This document shows positions 54,229 through 64,000 of a stretch of 64,000 nt of DNA, piece after piece. Under the pieces are notes generated by a model. The model worked only from the letters and a program-made list of their open reading frames with translations. It had not been told where the DNA came from and ran no database searches. Origin of the DNA: Narthecium ossifragum (Eukaryota > Streptophyta > Magnoliopsida > Dioscoreales > Nartheciaceae); NCBI GenBank assembly GCA_963920575.1, contig OY986970.1, positions 14,281,588 to 14,345,587 on the forward strand, read 5' to 3'. Position 1 is the first letter of the stretch, and the number at the start of each line of letters is the position of its first letter. Made by a program: the position numbers and the translations under genes.

Positions 54229-54920
54229 CTAGGGAGACATGCTGGGACAGATGAAGCCTCTGCTGGTAAGCTCGTCTAGTTGAGTCCTCAACTCACTCTG
54301 CTCTGCTGGTGCCATCCTGAAAACTGGGAGAGAGATCGGTGCGGTACCTGGTACTAGGTCGATCTCAAAATCGACCTCTCTGGGTGGTGGAAGCCCTGGT
54401 AACACCTCGGGAAACACGTCGGTGTAGTCGCACACGATCCTGGGAAAACTGCTCTGTTGCACCCCCTCAGAACCGAACAAGGACAGACTGGCCAACAAGG
54501 CTGAGAGCTCACTGCCACGTCTCCCCACACCACAAGCAAAGGAATCGGCTGAGAACCGATCCCCCAACAACACAAACTGTGTCCCATCGGGTGTCCAAGC
54601 GACCACCCTCCGGCGACCACAGTCGATGATAGCTCGGTATGCTGCTAACCAGTCCATACCAAGTATCACATCGAAGCCTGTCATGTCTAGCACCCGCAGG
54701 TCTAGACAGACACGGAGGCCTCCAACCTCCAAGGAACAAGATCGGCATACCCGGTCTACCCTGACTGTGCCGCCGATCGGTGAGTCTACAGACTGTGCCA
54801 CCTCTAGCCAACTCGTCTCTAATCCTAGCGATGCCACACACACGCTAGCAATATAGGAATGAGACGCCCCAGAGCTTATCAGCACATCTACTAAAGAACT
54901 AGAAAGCTGAAAGATACCTC
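54229..54920 (-). pseudogene. Tekay aspartic protease
   Basis: The protease cleaves the polyprotein. The fold is recognisable: VLISSGASHSYIASVCVASL, LEVGGLRVCLDLRVLDMTGF and DVILGMDWLAAYRAIIDCGR. The active site of retroelement proteases reads D-(S/T)-G; here it reads S-S-G (about 54880), so the catalytic Asp is missing. Downstream are the protease-RT linker (PRIVCDYTDVFPEVLPGLPP, DLVPGTAPISLPVFRMAPAE) and a TAG at 54229. A frameshift near 54960-55000 separates it from gag. Confidence 0.85.
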
Positions 54921-55970
54921 TTAGGACGGATGGCCCTGCCGCTGCCTGCTGGTACTACTGGGGCTGCTGGTACGGCTGGTAAAGCTGAACGGTGTCCGGC
55001 TGCTCACGCACCGGAAGAGCAAACACACGCCCCCGCTGGCCGCCTCCACCCCAGGAACGGCCCGGTCCAGCCCCTGACCCGCGACCACCACCGCTCCCCT
55101 GCCAGGCACCGTACCCCCGCCTCTACTGCCCTGTGACACAGCGCTCCGCGCCCCTCGCATGGGACAGTCCTAGCGAAAGTGTCCCGGCTGCCCGCACTGG
55201 AAACAAGTGGCTGGCGCGCCACCAGGCTGCTGACCCTGGCCTCCCCCTGACGGAGCCTACCCAGATGGCCCGGCCGTCAGGAGAAACTGGCCTGGCGGAC
55301 AAGGCAACTGTGCCTGGAACTGCTGCGGGCGCTGCGACCGCCGCTGAAAACGTCGCTGATGCCGCTGGTGCCCTCCGCCGAATCCCCCTCTGAACTGGGG
55401 CCTCTGCTGCTGCGAGCTGGTAGAGACTGCTGGTGGAACTGCCCGGCGTCTCTCGTCCTGCGACTGCGCCTCCACAACTAAGGCGCAGTTCAGAACTGCT
55501 GAGTACGTCTGGAAGCGGTGGGAACACGTCTGACGCCTGATCTCCGGACGAAGACCCCACTCAAACTGCCGTGCCCTGGCCACTGGATCTGCTGCCACTG
55601 CCCCCGCGAAACGGACCAAGTGCGTGAACCGGGTGGCGTATTCCTGCACGGAGCGAGTACCCTGCAAGAGGGACTGGTACTCGTGAGACAAGGCGTCACG
55701 CGTACTCTCCGGGAAGTACGCGTCCAAGAACAACGCCCTGAACTCCTCCCACGTCGGCTCCTCTCCGCCACTGGTGTGCTGGGCAGTGCACCACCAGTCA
55801 AGGGCGTCACCATCGAGCTGGAACGTCGCGAGGGTGACCCGGATCCGGTCATCCCCGACGAAGAGAGCGTCGAGAACGCGCGTGACTCCTCGGAGCCAGC
55901 CGTCTGCCGTGGTCGGATCTCCAGTCTCATCGCTGAACCTAGGCGGGTTCAGCCGCTGGAAGTCCATCAT
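54921..55970 (-). pseudogene. Tekay Gag
   Basis: Starts at ATG 55970 (MMDFQRLNPPRFSDETGDPT); a few residues upstream are also open but lack an ATG. The capsid core reads ADGWLRGVTRVLDALF, FQLDGDALDWWCTAQH, PTWEEFRALFLDAYFPESTR, EYQSLLQGTRSVQEYATRFT and FEWGLRPEIRRQTCS, the standard chromovirus Gag. A stop near 55257 and a second stop inside the zinc knuckle (CFQCGQPGHFR-stop-DC; C-x2-C-x4-H-x4-C otherwise intact) interrupt it. The region between is Gln/Gly-rich. From 55160 to 54921 the frame runs on past the point where pol has changed frame. Confidence 0.85.
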
Positions 55971-56369
55971 GACCGCTGCCGCGGCCCGCCCGTCGACCGG
56001 AGCGAGGACCCCCTCCTCGGTGAGAGGGGCCTCCTCCCGTGCGACCGCAACCGTCGCCGGTGATGGCTCAGTCCGTCGAGCTTTGACCGCCCTGACAGGT
56101 GCTACCCTGTCTGGTCGAGCGGGTCGACCAGGTCATGCCCCACCTCGACCAGCAACCGGAAGTCGGTCTCGAGCTCCCGCCATCTGCGCAATCACCAACG
56201 ACAACGAGCGTTCACTCGTTAGAAACCCAAGACAAAGCAACAGAACATAAAGCGGAAAAACATAACACATCAAAAGGAGCATGCACGGATGTTCTAGACA
56301 TAGAACTAACCCATTCCACGCTCAATCTCAACCGAATCCTGATCCTAAACCTTGGGATCTACAACCTAT
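55971..56369 (-). other. Tekay leader between PBS and gag
   Basis: On the minus strand a short open stretch (ATVAVAREEAPLTEEG) precedes the gag ATG without a start codon; the rest is untranslated leader. No other feature is seen. Confidence 0.5.
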
Positions 56370-56381
56370 GCTCTGATACCA
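56370..56381 (-). promoter_or_regulatory. Primer-binding site, initiator Met tRNA
   Basis: TGGTATCAGAGC on the minus strand, three bases after the 5' LTR end. Confidence 0.9.
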
Positions 56382-56384
56382 AGA

Positions 56385-58763
56385 TGTCGCGCCCCGACCC
56401 GCGAAAGCCCAACCGGGCCAGGCGACGCGAACCGAAACCTAACAAACAGCGGAAAACAAAGCTGGCAAGGGTTCCCTCTAACCTATTGGTCTCCCTAGCA
56501 GTTCACCAAAAGCACCCCCAATTAAAAGAACATTAATTAGCAACATCGAACAATAGATCTAAGAACTCAAAAAGATTTAATATACATATTCTCGGAGAGG
56601 GGGGGAGTTCAAATACAACATTACTCCCGTATGAGACTATCTAACATAGGATAAAAACTGTAAAGGATCACCTCCTCTCAGACTCCGCCTGGCGCCGCCG
56701 CACCGCCAACCAAATGCCCGGTAGGGGCCACGGAAGAAGAACTGATGCCTGCACCTGCAAAACGCAGCCCGGGTAGGAGTGAGCACTAAGCTCAGTAGGG
56801 ATCTACACTACGACACACAGAAGGAAGAGGGAAACGCAATAGTGTTGCCCTCAAGTAAGATCTGGGTGTATACAGGGGTCCCATAACCCCACCGCGTGTC
56901 CCTGGTGCCCAGGAGCAGCACACAGTAAGCTCAACAAACACTGCTGACTCACATGCAGGAACCCGACACTGCAAGCGGGAAATGGCACCGCTGAGGGGGC
57001 CTCTCCACCACTCAAGAGTCTACACAGTGGAACACCGGCTACACCTCAGCATCCAACTCGAGGCCGACACGACCTCTACAATCATCAAGCACCCAGTGTA
57101 CCAGTCATCTAAGCCTATTATCGAATTGACTGGACACCACAATTCAAATCGGGTCCAAACTACCCAACCCCGGTCCTAGGGCTATGTCCGAGCTTCCAGC
57201 CTCGGGACGGTGACCCACAGATCACCCACGCCCTAACCAATGCAACTAATGCACAACAGGGAAATGCATGGTATGAACATACACAGATAAGAAGCAAAGC
57301 ATGCAACAGTATGACAGGGCATCATATAAGTCTATTGGATCGCTGCAGCGGTACTACCAACCGCTGCCAGCCGATCCGCAGCGGGTCCCGGCATTACGAC
57401 AGTAACGGGAAGCAACTCCTGCAACGGGAAGCAACTCCTGCAACGGGAAGCAACCCCGAAAACCGCTGAATGAACAGTAAATAATAATATTATATTCCGA
57501 AATATAATATTATATTCAAACACCCAAAACCTCTACTTAGGGGCTAATTGATCCCATCGATCCGACGCTTAAACGACGTCGGATTCAAGATCTAACTTAG
57601 CCATCAGTAGGTGTATAAACCAGGATCAACATATCCAAAATTCATAATCATCCAACGGTTGGATTAACGGGAAAACACTAATCAAAATCGCTAATCAAAC
57701 TAACTTACCAATTAATTGCTGCAACGCAGCCCTCCAGCAAACAATTCATAAAAAATCGTAGAAAAACATGCAAAATATGAAATCAGTTGGGTTAGAGAGT
57801 AGATTAAAAGATCTACAACTCTTATGTTCATCACAACCCAAGATCATGTGCACGCCGGCCGAAAAACTTGCCGCAAGCCGGCTGTTGTTCAAGAACAGCA
57901 GAAAACCGGAAATCCGAGATTAATCATGCATAAAACCGACTCAAATCTCAACCAAATATCATGAAACTTATATCAGTAATTCTACTAGGCATGAGGAATC
58001 TAACAACACCAAGATCAACAACATCCAACGGCTAGATCTAGAGAAAACTCGAAAACAACATCAGTAGGTATAAAACCTACCTAACAGCGCTTTCCTCGGC
58101 TGATTCCCCGCGAGTTGATCACCAACAAGGTTCCAAACCACTTCAGGAATCTTCCTCTCGTTGTCACGGATCCAACGAGCCTTAGAACACCCAAAATGAT
58201 GGTCGGAGGAGGGAGAACGGAGGAGATGAAGCTCGCTGCCGGAAACAGGGGAAGGAAGCAGAGCTTTCGGGAGAAGAAAGAAGAAGGAAGAAGAAAGGAG
58301 AAGGAGGAGGAGAAGAGGAAGAAAAGGAGGGAAAAGGGGAAGGGGAAAGCCGGGGGAAGGGGGGAAAAGAGAAAGGAGGGGAGGGAAAGTCCTCCCCCTC
58401 TGACATGAGAGAGCGACGGCCAACGGCGGCCGTCTTCGCGAAGCAGAAAAGCCATCGACGCGAGTCCGATCGGTCGCTCCAAGGAGCGATCGATCGCTCG
58501 CGCCCCGGATCGATCCCAACACCAAGTCGGATCGATCCGAGCGGGTCAAACCCACCGACTCGCTCACGAGTCTGATCGATCGTTCCAAGGAGCGATCGAT
58601 CACTAAAGGGTCGTCAGTTGCCCAAAGGCAAGCTTCCGCGCGCCCGAGCTGGGATCTCCTGATCCCAGGTCCACCTAGCCATTCTAAACAAGCATTAACA
58701 CAAACAAGGCCGGTGTGTACACACGCGGATGTGAAACAAACCAACAAGGCGCAATTTACCAAA
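56385..58763 (-). mobile_element. Tekay 5' LTR, outer end truncated
   Basis: Matches 49033-51383 base for base with few changes. Homology stops at ACCAAA (58763), about 50 bp short of the outer end. 57405-57455 has extra 18-bp units (GGGAAGCAACTCCTGCAAC) not in the 3' LTR. The last 716 bp are part of the tandem duplication. Confidence 0.9.
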
Positions 58764-59397
58764 CTGGCGGGAAGTAAAATGTGGAGGATAGAGTTCAACA
58801 CCGCATTTATTACCAGGTTGGAGATATGGGAATTCGTAATGAAGATGACAATCAACTAGAAAATGGCCCCACAATGAAACTACATTCTTTAACCCTGACT
58901 TTCTCAAGATCGGAGAAGTCAAGAAAATGTTTCAAGAAACTAGGGGCAAGATTCTTGTTAAAGGAAAGGATATTTTCGTACTGAAACAAGCAGTAAAAAT
59001 AGTCAAAAGCCTCATCGAAAGAATAGTCTTTCGAAGAGGCCAAAAGATAAAAGTGGCCCAAAGAAGGAACATAAAAGCTAATAAAAAGAATATGAGTAAA
59101 AGAAAGAAAAATAGGCACGGAGTAAGAGTTGCACAATCCACATGGGACTGCAACCCATGAATCCCTGCGAAGAGTAGCCAGCGATTAAATGTTTAGTTGC
59201 GTCGTGGAGACCACGATAGATGGAGGCAAGAAAAAATTGGGACCATGTCATTTGACGCCAACAAACGGCCTCAGCGGCAAGATCGACGTAGCGGCGAAGA
59301 GGTTTCTGGGAAGAGACACAAAGGATGAGTTTACAAAGCCAGTAATGAACAAAGGCAACTTGTTCCTCGAAAGAGAAAACACCTTGGTTTTTTATGG
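58764..59397 (-). pseudogene. Plant mobile domain (PMD) gene fragment, duplicated copy
   Basis: A copy of 60461-61094 inside the tandem duplication, apparently identical. On the minus strand it reads SFEEQVAFVHYWLCKLIL ... FFLASIYRGLHDATKH ... SPMWIVQLLLRAYF, then after a shift GHFYLLASSKDYSFDEAFDY. It joins the truncated Tekay LTR at 58763 on one side and the truncated Athila LTR on the other. See the other copy for the reasoning. Confidence 0.55.
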
Positions 59398-59402
59398 GTG
59401 GC

Positions 59403-59744
59403 TGATGAGTGCATGAAATTGCACTCTGAACATAACTAAGAGTAGCTTATTTTCTTAGTTTTCATGATTTATATAGATGATTTCGTCCGTATATGTTGCT
59501 TTACCATTTGTATTATGCTCCATTGAAGCAAATATGGGTATTTAACGCCAAAACTGTACTTTCTCATAACGAACTAGATTATGTGCCATACACAATTGGT
59601 AAGCTCTGGAAGTCTAGTTTCCGAGAGTCTTTACGGTTCGTGATTTGGATTTTCCTAGAGGAAGATATGCCATTTTTAGTACGAGAGGTGCAGGAGCAAG
59701 CAGCTACGGAAGAAGAAGATCGATCTGATACAAAAGAAGATTAA
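59403..59744 (+). mobile_element. Athila LTR, first 342 bp, truncated by duplication
   Basis: Begins TGATGAGTGCATGAAATTGC after GTGGC and ends at the duplication junction. GGTAAGCTCTGGAAGTCTAG and CGGTTCGTGATT match 5237-5283 of the first Athila LTR. Confidence 0.9.
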
Positions 59745-61441
59745 CTCGAAAACAACATCAGTAGGTATAAAACCTACCTAACAGCGCTTTCCTCGGCTGA
59801 TTCCCCGCGAGTTGATCACCAACAAGGTTCCAAACCACTTCAGGAATCTTCCTCTCGTTGTCACGGATCCAACGAGCCTTAGAACACCCAAAATGATGGT
59901 CGGAGGAGGGAGAACGGAGGAGATGAAGCTCGCTGCCGGAAACAGGGGAAGGAAGCAGAGCTTTCGGGAGAAGAAAGAAGAAGGAAGAAGAAAGGAGAAG
60001 GAGGAGGAGAAGAGGAAGAAAAGGAGGGAAAAGGGGAAGGGGAAAGCCGGGGGAAGGGGGGAAAAGAGAAAGGAGGGGAGGGAAAGTCCTCCCCCTCTGA
60101 CATGAGAGAGCGACGGCCAACGGCGGCCGTCTTCGCGAAGCAGAAAAGCCATCGACGCGAGTCCGATCGGTCGCTCCAAGGAGCGATCGATCGCTCGCGC
60201 CCCGGATCGATCCCAACACCAAGTCGGATCGATCCGAGCGGGTCAAACCCACCGACTCGCTCACGAGTCTGATCGATCGTTCCAAGGAGCGATCGATCAC
60301 TAAAGGGTCGTCAGTTGCCCAAAGGCAAGCTTCCGCGCGCCCGAGCTGGGATCTCCTGATCCCAGGTCCACCTAGCCATTCTAAACAAGCATTAACACAA
60401 ACAAGGCCGGTGTGTACACACGCGGATGTGAAACAAACCAACAAGGCGCAATTTACCAAACTGGCGGGAAGTAAAATGTGGAGGATAGAGTTCAACACCG
60501 CATTTATTACCAGGTTGGAGATATGGGAATTCGTAATGAAGATGACAATCAACTAGAAAATGGCCCCACAATGAAACTACATTCTTTAACCCTGACTTTC
60601 TCAAGATCGGAGAAGTCAAGAAAATGTTTCAAGAAACTAGGGGCAAGATTCTTGTTAAAGGAAAGGATATTTTCGTACTGAAACAAGCAGTAAAAATAGT
60701 CAAAAGCCTCATCGAAAGAATAGTCTTTCGAAGAGGCCAAAAGATAAAAGTGGCCCAAAGAAGGAACATAAAAGCTAATAAAAAGAATATGAGTAAAAGA
60801 AAGAAAAATAGGCACGGAGTAAGAGTTGCACAATCCACATGGGACTGCAACCCATGAATCCCTGCGAAGAGTAGCCAGCGATTAAATGTTTAGTTGCGTC
60901 GTGGAGACCACGATAGATGGAGGCAAGAAAAAATTGGGACCATGTCATTTGACGCCAACAAACGGCCTCAGCGGCAAGATCGACGTAGCGGCGAAGAGGT
61001 TTCTGGGAAGAGACACAAAGGATGAGTTTACAAAGCCAGTAATGAACAAAGGCAACTTGTTCCTCGAAAGAGAAAACACCTTGGTTTTTTATGGGTGGCT
61101 GATGAGTGCATGAAATTGCACTCTGAACATAACTAAGAGTAGCTTATTTTCTGAGTTTTCATGATTTATATAGATGATTTCGTCCGTATATGTTGCTTTA
61201 CCATTTGTATTATGCTCCATTGAAGCAAATATGGGTATTTAACGCCAAAACTGTACTTTCTCATAACGAACTAGATTATGTGCCATACACAATTGGTAAG
61301 CTCTGGAAGTCTAGTTTCCGAGAGTCTTTACGGTTCGTGATTTGGATTTTCCTAGAGGAAGATATGCCATTTTTAGTACGAGAGGTGCAGGAGCAAGCAG
61401 CTACGGAAGAAGAAGATCGATCTGATACAAAAGAAGATTAA
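59745..61441. repeat. 1697-bp tandem duplication, copy 2
   Basis: Directly abuts copy 1. Here the Athila LTR continues beyond 61441 to its proper end, so copy 2 holds the original right side and the original left side is at 58048. Two bases of microhomology (AA) at the junction. Confidence 0.95.
60461..61094 (-). pseudogene. Plant mobile domain (PMD) gene fragment
   Basis: PMD proteins include nuclear MAIN/MAIL-type factors involved in transposon silencing, and the domain is also carried by several plant transposons. On the minus strand (61077-60830) I read SFEEQVAFVHYWLCKLILCV, QKPLRRYVDLAAEA, WSQFFLASIYRGLHDATKHL and SPMWIVQLLLRAYF. This matches the family's pattern of a hydrophobic W-L-x-K helix, 'LAxxLA' helix, 'LYRxL' helix and 'W-L-Q-L-W' strand. 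A frameshift then leads to VPSLGHFYLLASSKDYSFDE, AFDYFYCLFQYENIL and LEKVRVKECSFIVG. The frame is also shifted relative to the upstream part at 63759-64000. An Athila solo LTR interrupts the gene. It is a fragment, not a functional gene. Confidence 0.6.
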
Positions 61442-63753
61442 TCCTATTTTTGCCGCTCAGCTGATGACAGAGAGTTGACAGAGAGCTAGTTTCAAGAAGA
61501 TCGATCCTTTGCCCTATGAGGATTGATCTTAGTCGGGGTGACCCAAGTTACGGAAAATGAGGAAAAACACAGTTTCGTCGACTGGTAGGAAAATATTCAC
61601 TGGAAGTCAAAATATTCTGCAATTTGAATACGTGATAGAAGACTCATAGATACAACTTTTCTGTTGGACATTTGGTGAGATTCCGGATGGTGTGAGAGCA
61701 GATTTGAAGACTAGATAAAGTTACACAAGCTGGAAAGCTGTTTTGTCGAAGCTGAGAAGAATATTATCCAAATATTCTATACAACTTCGAATATTATGAA
61801 ATCTTCAAAATATAATAGAAGACTTCCTAACCTAAATCCTTGGTGTTGGACTCGTTCTCAGATTCTGAACGGATTGGACCCAGTTGCAACCGGAATAGGC
61901 TGTCAGGATTAATTCAGGAAATCCGAGTTGCACCAGATTTTCAACTCAACCAAAACCCTAATTTTGGGAGTTCCCCTATATATATGGTTATTTAATCCGA
62001 AATTGAGATGAAAAATGGGGGTTTTACATAGTTTGGAGGAGAAAAACAAGGAAGAAGATGAAATCTCCATCCATGGCCGAGTGTTTTAAACTCTTTTCTA
62101 TGTATTGAATCTTCAATATCTATTTTCATTATGGATTTTGATGTTGATAATTAATATTATGAATCAAGTCATGCTTCTTTCATGATCTTGTAATCCCATG
62201 GTTATCTCTATTGTTTGCCTACTTTATCTCGTGAATTCTTTGCTATGCATTACCGATTGTGACAGTTGGTATTGTGTATTCTTAGAGATTAGGTAAGATA
62301 GGGTTAGGGCTTTGTCCCAAGGAACTTTTGCTATGCGTTGCATGATACGACGACCAACTGAGCCAATCCAAGAAGGGACCCACATCCTTGCTTGGGCAGG
62401 CCAACACCAAGTAGCTGGCTGCAACCAGGTCCTTTGGAGCAGGTTGAGCCAAGCCAGCCTTAGGGCCAAATCAGAGCTGAACCAGTTCCAAGACCAAGCT
62501 CAAGCATGGGTGGACCCATGATGGACCTATGACCCATGAGGTGGCTTAGCCAAGCCGGCCTTACTTGGTTATTTCCTTAGTTGAGTCATAATTGATTTCC
62601 TAGTTAATTTTCTAGTTTGAGTTCAGTTTGTGCTTAGCCAGTTTCTATTTAATTGAGTCCTAGTTTTGGTTGAGTCAAGTCACTAGCTTACTTAGTTCAT
62701 CCCTAGTTATTAGGAGTCAGTTTGAGTTGAATTAGTAAGAGTCTTTTACTTGCTGTCCAAGCAAGAAGGTATTCAGGTTGTAGTAGAACTCTCTTGAGGC
62801 CTCTATAAAAGGACCTTTATAGCTTGTATTAGGGTTTTTATGCATGGACGAATTTAATGGAGTTATTATTTAGTAGAGATAAATCCTAGGAGTAGTTGTA
62901 ACCCTAGGAGTAGCTGTAACTTAATCTTCCACCAAATCCCCCAGCCACCTTCACCCTTTTCTCTCTACAGCCGGATTCTTCTCCACCAGCAGACCACTAT
63001 CATCACCGCCGCTACCAGCCACCTCCGCCGTCCAACCCCAAGTCCCCGGCGTCCCCTAGGCTGCCGTGTTTCCCTCCACCACGTTCTCCAAGGCTTGGAT
63101 CTCCAAGAGAAGCCAGCCAACCCTAGAGGAGCTGCAAGGTATCCCTCTTCTCATCCGTCTCCTCCTCTAGTCGTTGCCTTCCTCGTCGAATACCTAGGGT
63201 CCTTCTCCTAAAACCCTAAAGGTATCTCTCGACCTAGCCATAGATTTTGCCAAATAGGATCTGAGACAAGGCAAGAGACCAGGTATGAAAGCCCTAGAAA
63301 AGGTGCATCGTATCATTGCATGTAGTGACAGCCAGTATCGTATATTCTTAGGTTTTGGTAGGATAAAGTTAGAGCTATAAAAGGAAGAATCAATCGTAGG
63401 AAGAGGCATTTATATATTTTGTTAGGTTTATAGTTCCATATCTTCCGGTTAAGGTGATTGGGATGTAAATCCCTTGACTGAGTAGTATTGTATGAACCAT
63501 TGAGAAGAGAAGAGCCTAAATCCGAGTGATGTGATTCCCAATGCCTAGCCTTATTAAAATCTTGACATCTTTAGTTAATCTTAGGTATAATTAAATCCTT
63601 TGATCTAATTTAGTTAATTCTTAAGTTCTCGTTTGTCTTCAATTCATTGTTATTTGCATTTTGGATGTTTTCTGCTTGTCTCTATGCGGGTTCAACCTCT
63701 CTTATGTTATGCTACACTGCACCGCTGTGTTGTGACACATTTGAGCGATATCA
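61100..63753 (+). mobile_element. Athila solo LTR with nested solo LTR, TSD GTGGC
   Basis: Begins TGATGAGTGCATGAAATTGC and ends TTTGAGCGATATCA; flanked by GTGGC at 61095-61099 and 63754-63758. Without the nested Reina LTR it is about 1676 bp, equal in size to the LTR at 5003-6667. The part corresponding to the CGGTCGACCG cluster is replaced by sequence with AAGATCGATCC (61495) and no cluster. CTATATATATGG near 61976 may be the TATA box. Confidence 0.9.
62343..63315 (+). mobile_element. Reina-type solo LTR (973 bp), TSD TTGCA
   Basis: Begins TGATACGACGACCAACTGAG, ends GGTGCATCGTATCA, flanked by TTGCA at 62338-62342 and 63316-63320. The flanks join to give the uninterrupted Athila LTR text (GCGTTGCATGTAGTGACAGCC-like, as at 6231). 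TCTATAAAAGGACC near 62801 is the TATA box. Confidence 0.95.
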
Positions 63754-63758
63754 GTGGC

Positions 63759-64000
63759 TAAAAAGTGACTATAAGAATGGCAATCGTCGTCCTTGAAGGA
63801 GTCCACCATGGAAGCTCCTCTTGACATATTGCCAAAAAGGGTCTTTCCAAAAGGAGAAGGACCAGTCAAAAAAGCAAGATCCATTAAGTTAATGGCCATG
63901 CTCCCGATTGGAAAAACAAAACATTATAATCGAGAGACAAGAACGAAAGAGCGACAAAAAAGATAGGAGAATCGATGATGGGGCATTTGACGCTGAGGTC
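63759..64000 (-). pseudogene. PMD gene fragment, upstream part
   Basis: On the minus strand (63899 on) it reads MAINLMDLAFLTGPSPFGKT and LFGNMSRGASMVDSFKDDDC, then SYSHFLAT up to the Athila insertion. 'L..(V/L)AFLTGLP' is how PMD domains begin, which supports the assignment of 60461-61094. The frame differs by one from the downstream part, so a frameshift, probably in the A-run near 61085-61090, lies between. The sequence continues beyond the window. Confidence 0.5.

Larger units (their letters stand above)
49033..58763 (-). mobile_element. Tekay-type chromovirus, nearly complete
   Basis: Minus strand: 5' LTR (58763-56385, outer end cut), PBS, gag, protease, RT, RNase H, integrase, chromodomain, 3' LTR (51434-49033). 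The two LTRs are very similar (two differences in the first 75 bases I compared), so this is one of the younger insertions. The pol frame is continuous except for three stop codons. It is inserted in the plus-strand Tekay-type LTR of 44974-49032; ATTAG (49028-49032) would be one TSD copy, the other being lost with the truncated end. Confidence 0.9.
58048..59744. repeat. 1697-bp tandem duplication, copy 1
   Basis: Runs from CTCGAAAACAACATCAG to CAAAAGAAGATTAA. It contains the outer part of the Tekay 5' LTR, a plant-mobile-domain fragment and the first 342 bp of an Athila LTR. I noticed one difference from copy 2 (T at 59456, G at 61153). Confidence 0.95.

Noticed and set aside
53804..56250. 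Frames of 60-180 codons in other phases of the Tekay element
   Set aside because: GC-rich shadows of gag and pol.
56370..56381. tRNA gene fragment
   Set aside because: TGGTATCAGAGC is only the primer-binding site; no cloverleaf around it here or at 28724.
58061..60552. Two identical 264-codon minus-strand frames
   Set aside because: They run from the PMD fragment into the Tekay LTR leader; identity comes only from the 1697-bp duplication, and the Ser/Leu/Pro-rich part is the purine-rich leader read backwards.

Overview
The window is plant nuclear DNA built almost entirely from nested LTR retrotransposons. I see no intact host gene. The organism looks like an angiosperm: Athila-, Tat-, Tekay- and Reina-type Ty3/Gypsy elements and a Sirevirus-type Ty1/Copia element are all present, with initiator-Met tRNA primer-binding sites, TG...CA long terminal repeats (LTRs) and 5-bp target-site duplications (TSDs). 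A GC-rich captured hexosaminidase exon hints at a monocot, but that is only inference.

Layout. 1-6667 is the 3' part of an Athila-like element: broken pol, a nested solo LTR at 3601-4954, and the 3' LTR at 5003-6667. It sits in a Tekay-like LTR whose 3' part ends at 7504. 7505-9059 is AT-rich with no gene. 9060-15650 is Sirevirus material: an inverted LTR, broken RT and RNase H, an Env-like ORF, several polypurine tracts, and a 3' LTR carrying a 286-bp tandem duplication and a 670-bp solo LTR. 15862-21689 is a minus-strand Tekay-type LTR split by a plus-strand solo LTR (17835-20189, TSD ATAGG) and by a CGGTTCGG-rich insertion that carries fragments of a GH20 beta-hexosaminidase gene.

21690-33085 is an old Gypsy fragment split by a minus-strand Reina solo LTR (22405-23276, TSD CTAGT) and by a Reina element (23588-32583). 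That Reina element has lost protease, RT and RNase H. Its 3' LTR is split by a Tekay-type LTR (27202-31916, TSD TAGTT), which in turn holds a second Reina derivative with only a proline-rich ORF. 33086-43265 is a minus-strand Tat/Ogre-type element with an extra ORF before gag, two RNase H regions, a 5' LTR and no 3' LTR. 43266-49032 is a decayed plus-strand Tekay element and its LTR, the LTR being split by a minus-strand solo LTR (45498-48311, TSD CCCCT). 49033-58763 is a nearly complete minus-strand Tekay chromovirus. 58048-61441 is a 1697-bp tandem duplication containing a plant-mobile-domain gene fragment, which is interrupted by an Athila solo LTR (61100-63753, TSD GTGGC) that itself holds a Reina solo LTR (62343-63315, TSD TTGCA).

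The most interesting pattern is that LTRs of unrelated lineages (Athila, Sirevirus, Tekay) carry clusters of the same short palindromes. Some are built on CGGTCGACCG, some on GATCGATC, and the GTCGAC type is embedded in shared connecting phrases. Coding regions are broken by frameshifts, deletions and stop codons, most of which fit C-to-T decay of methylated DNA.
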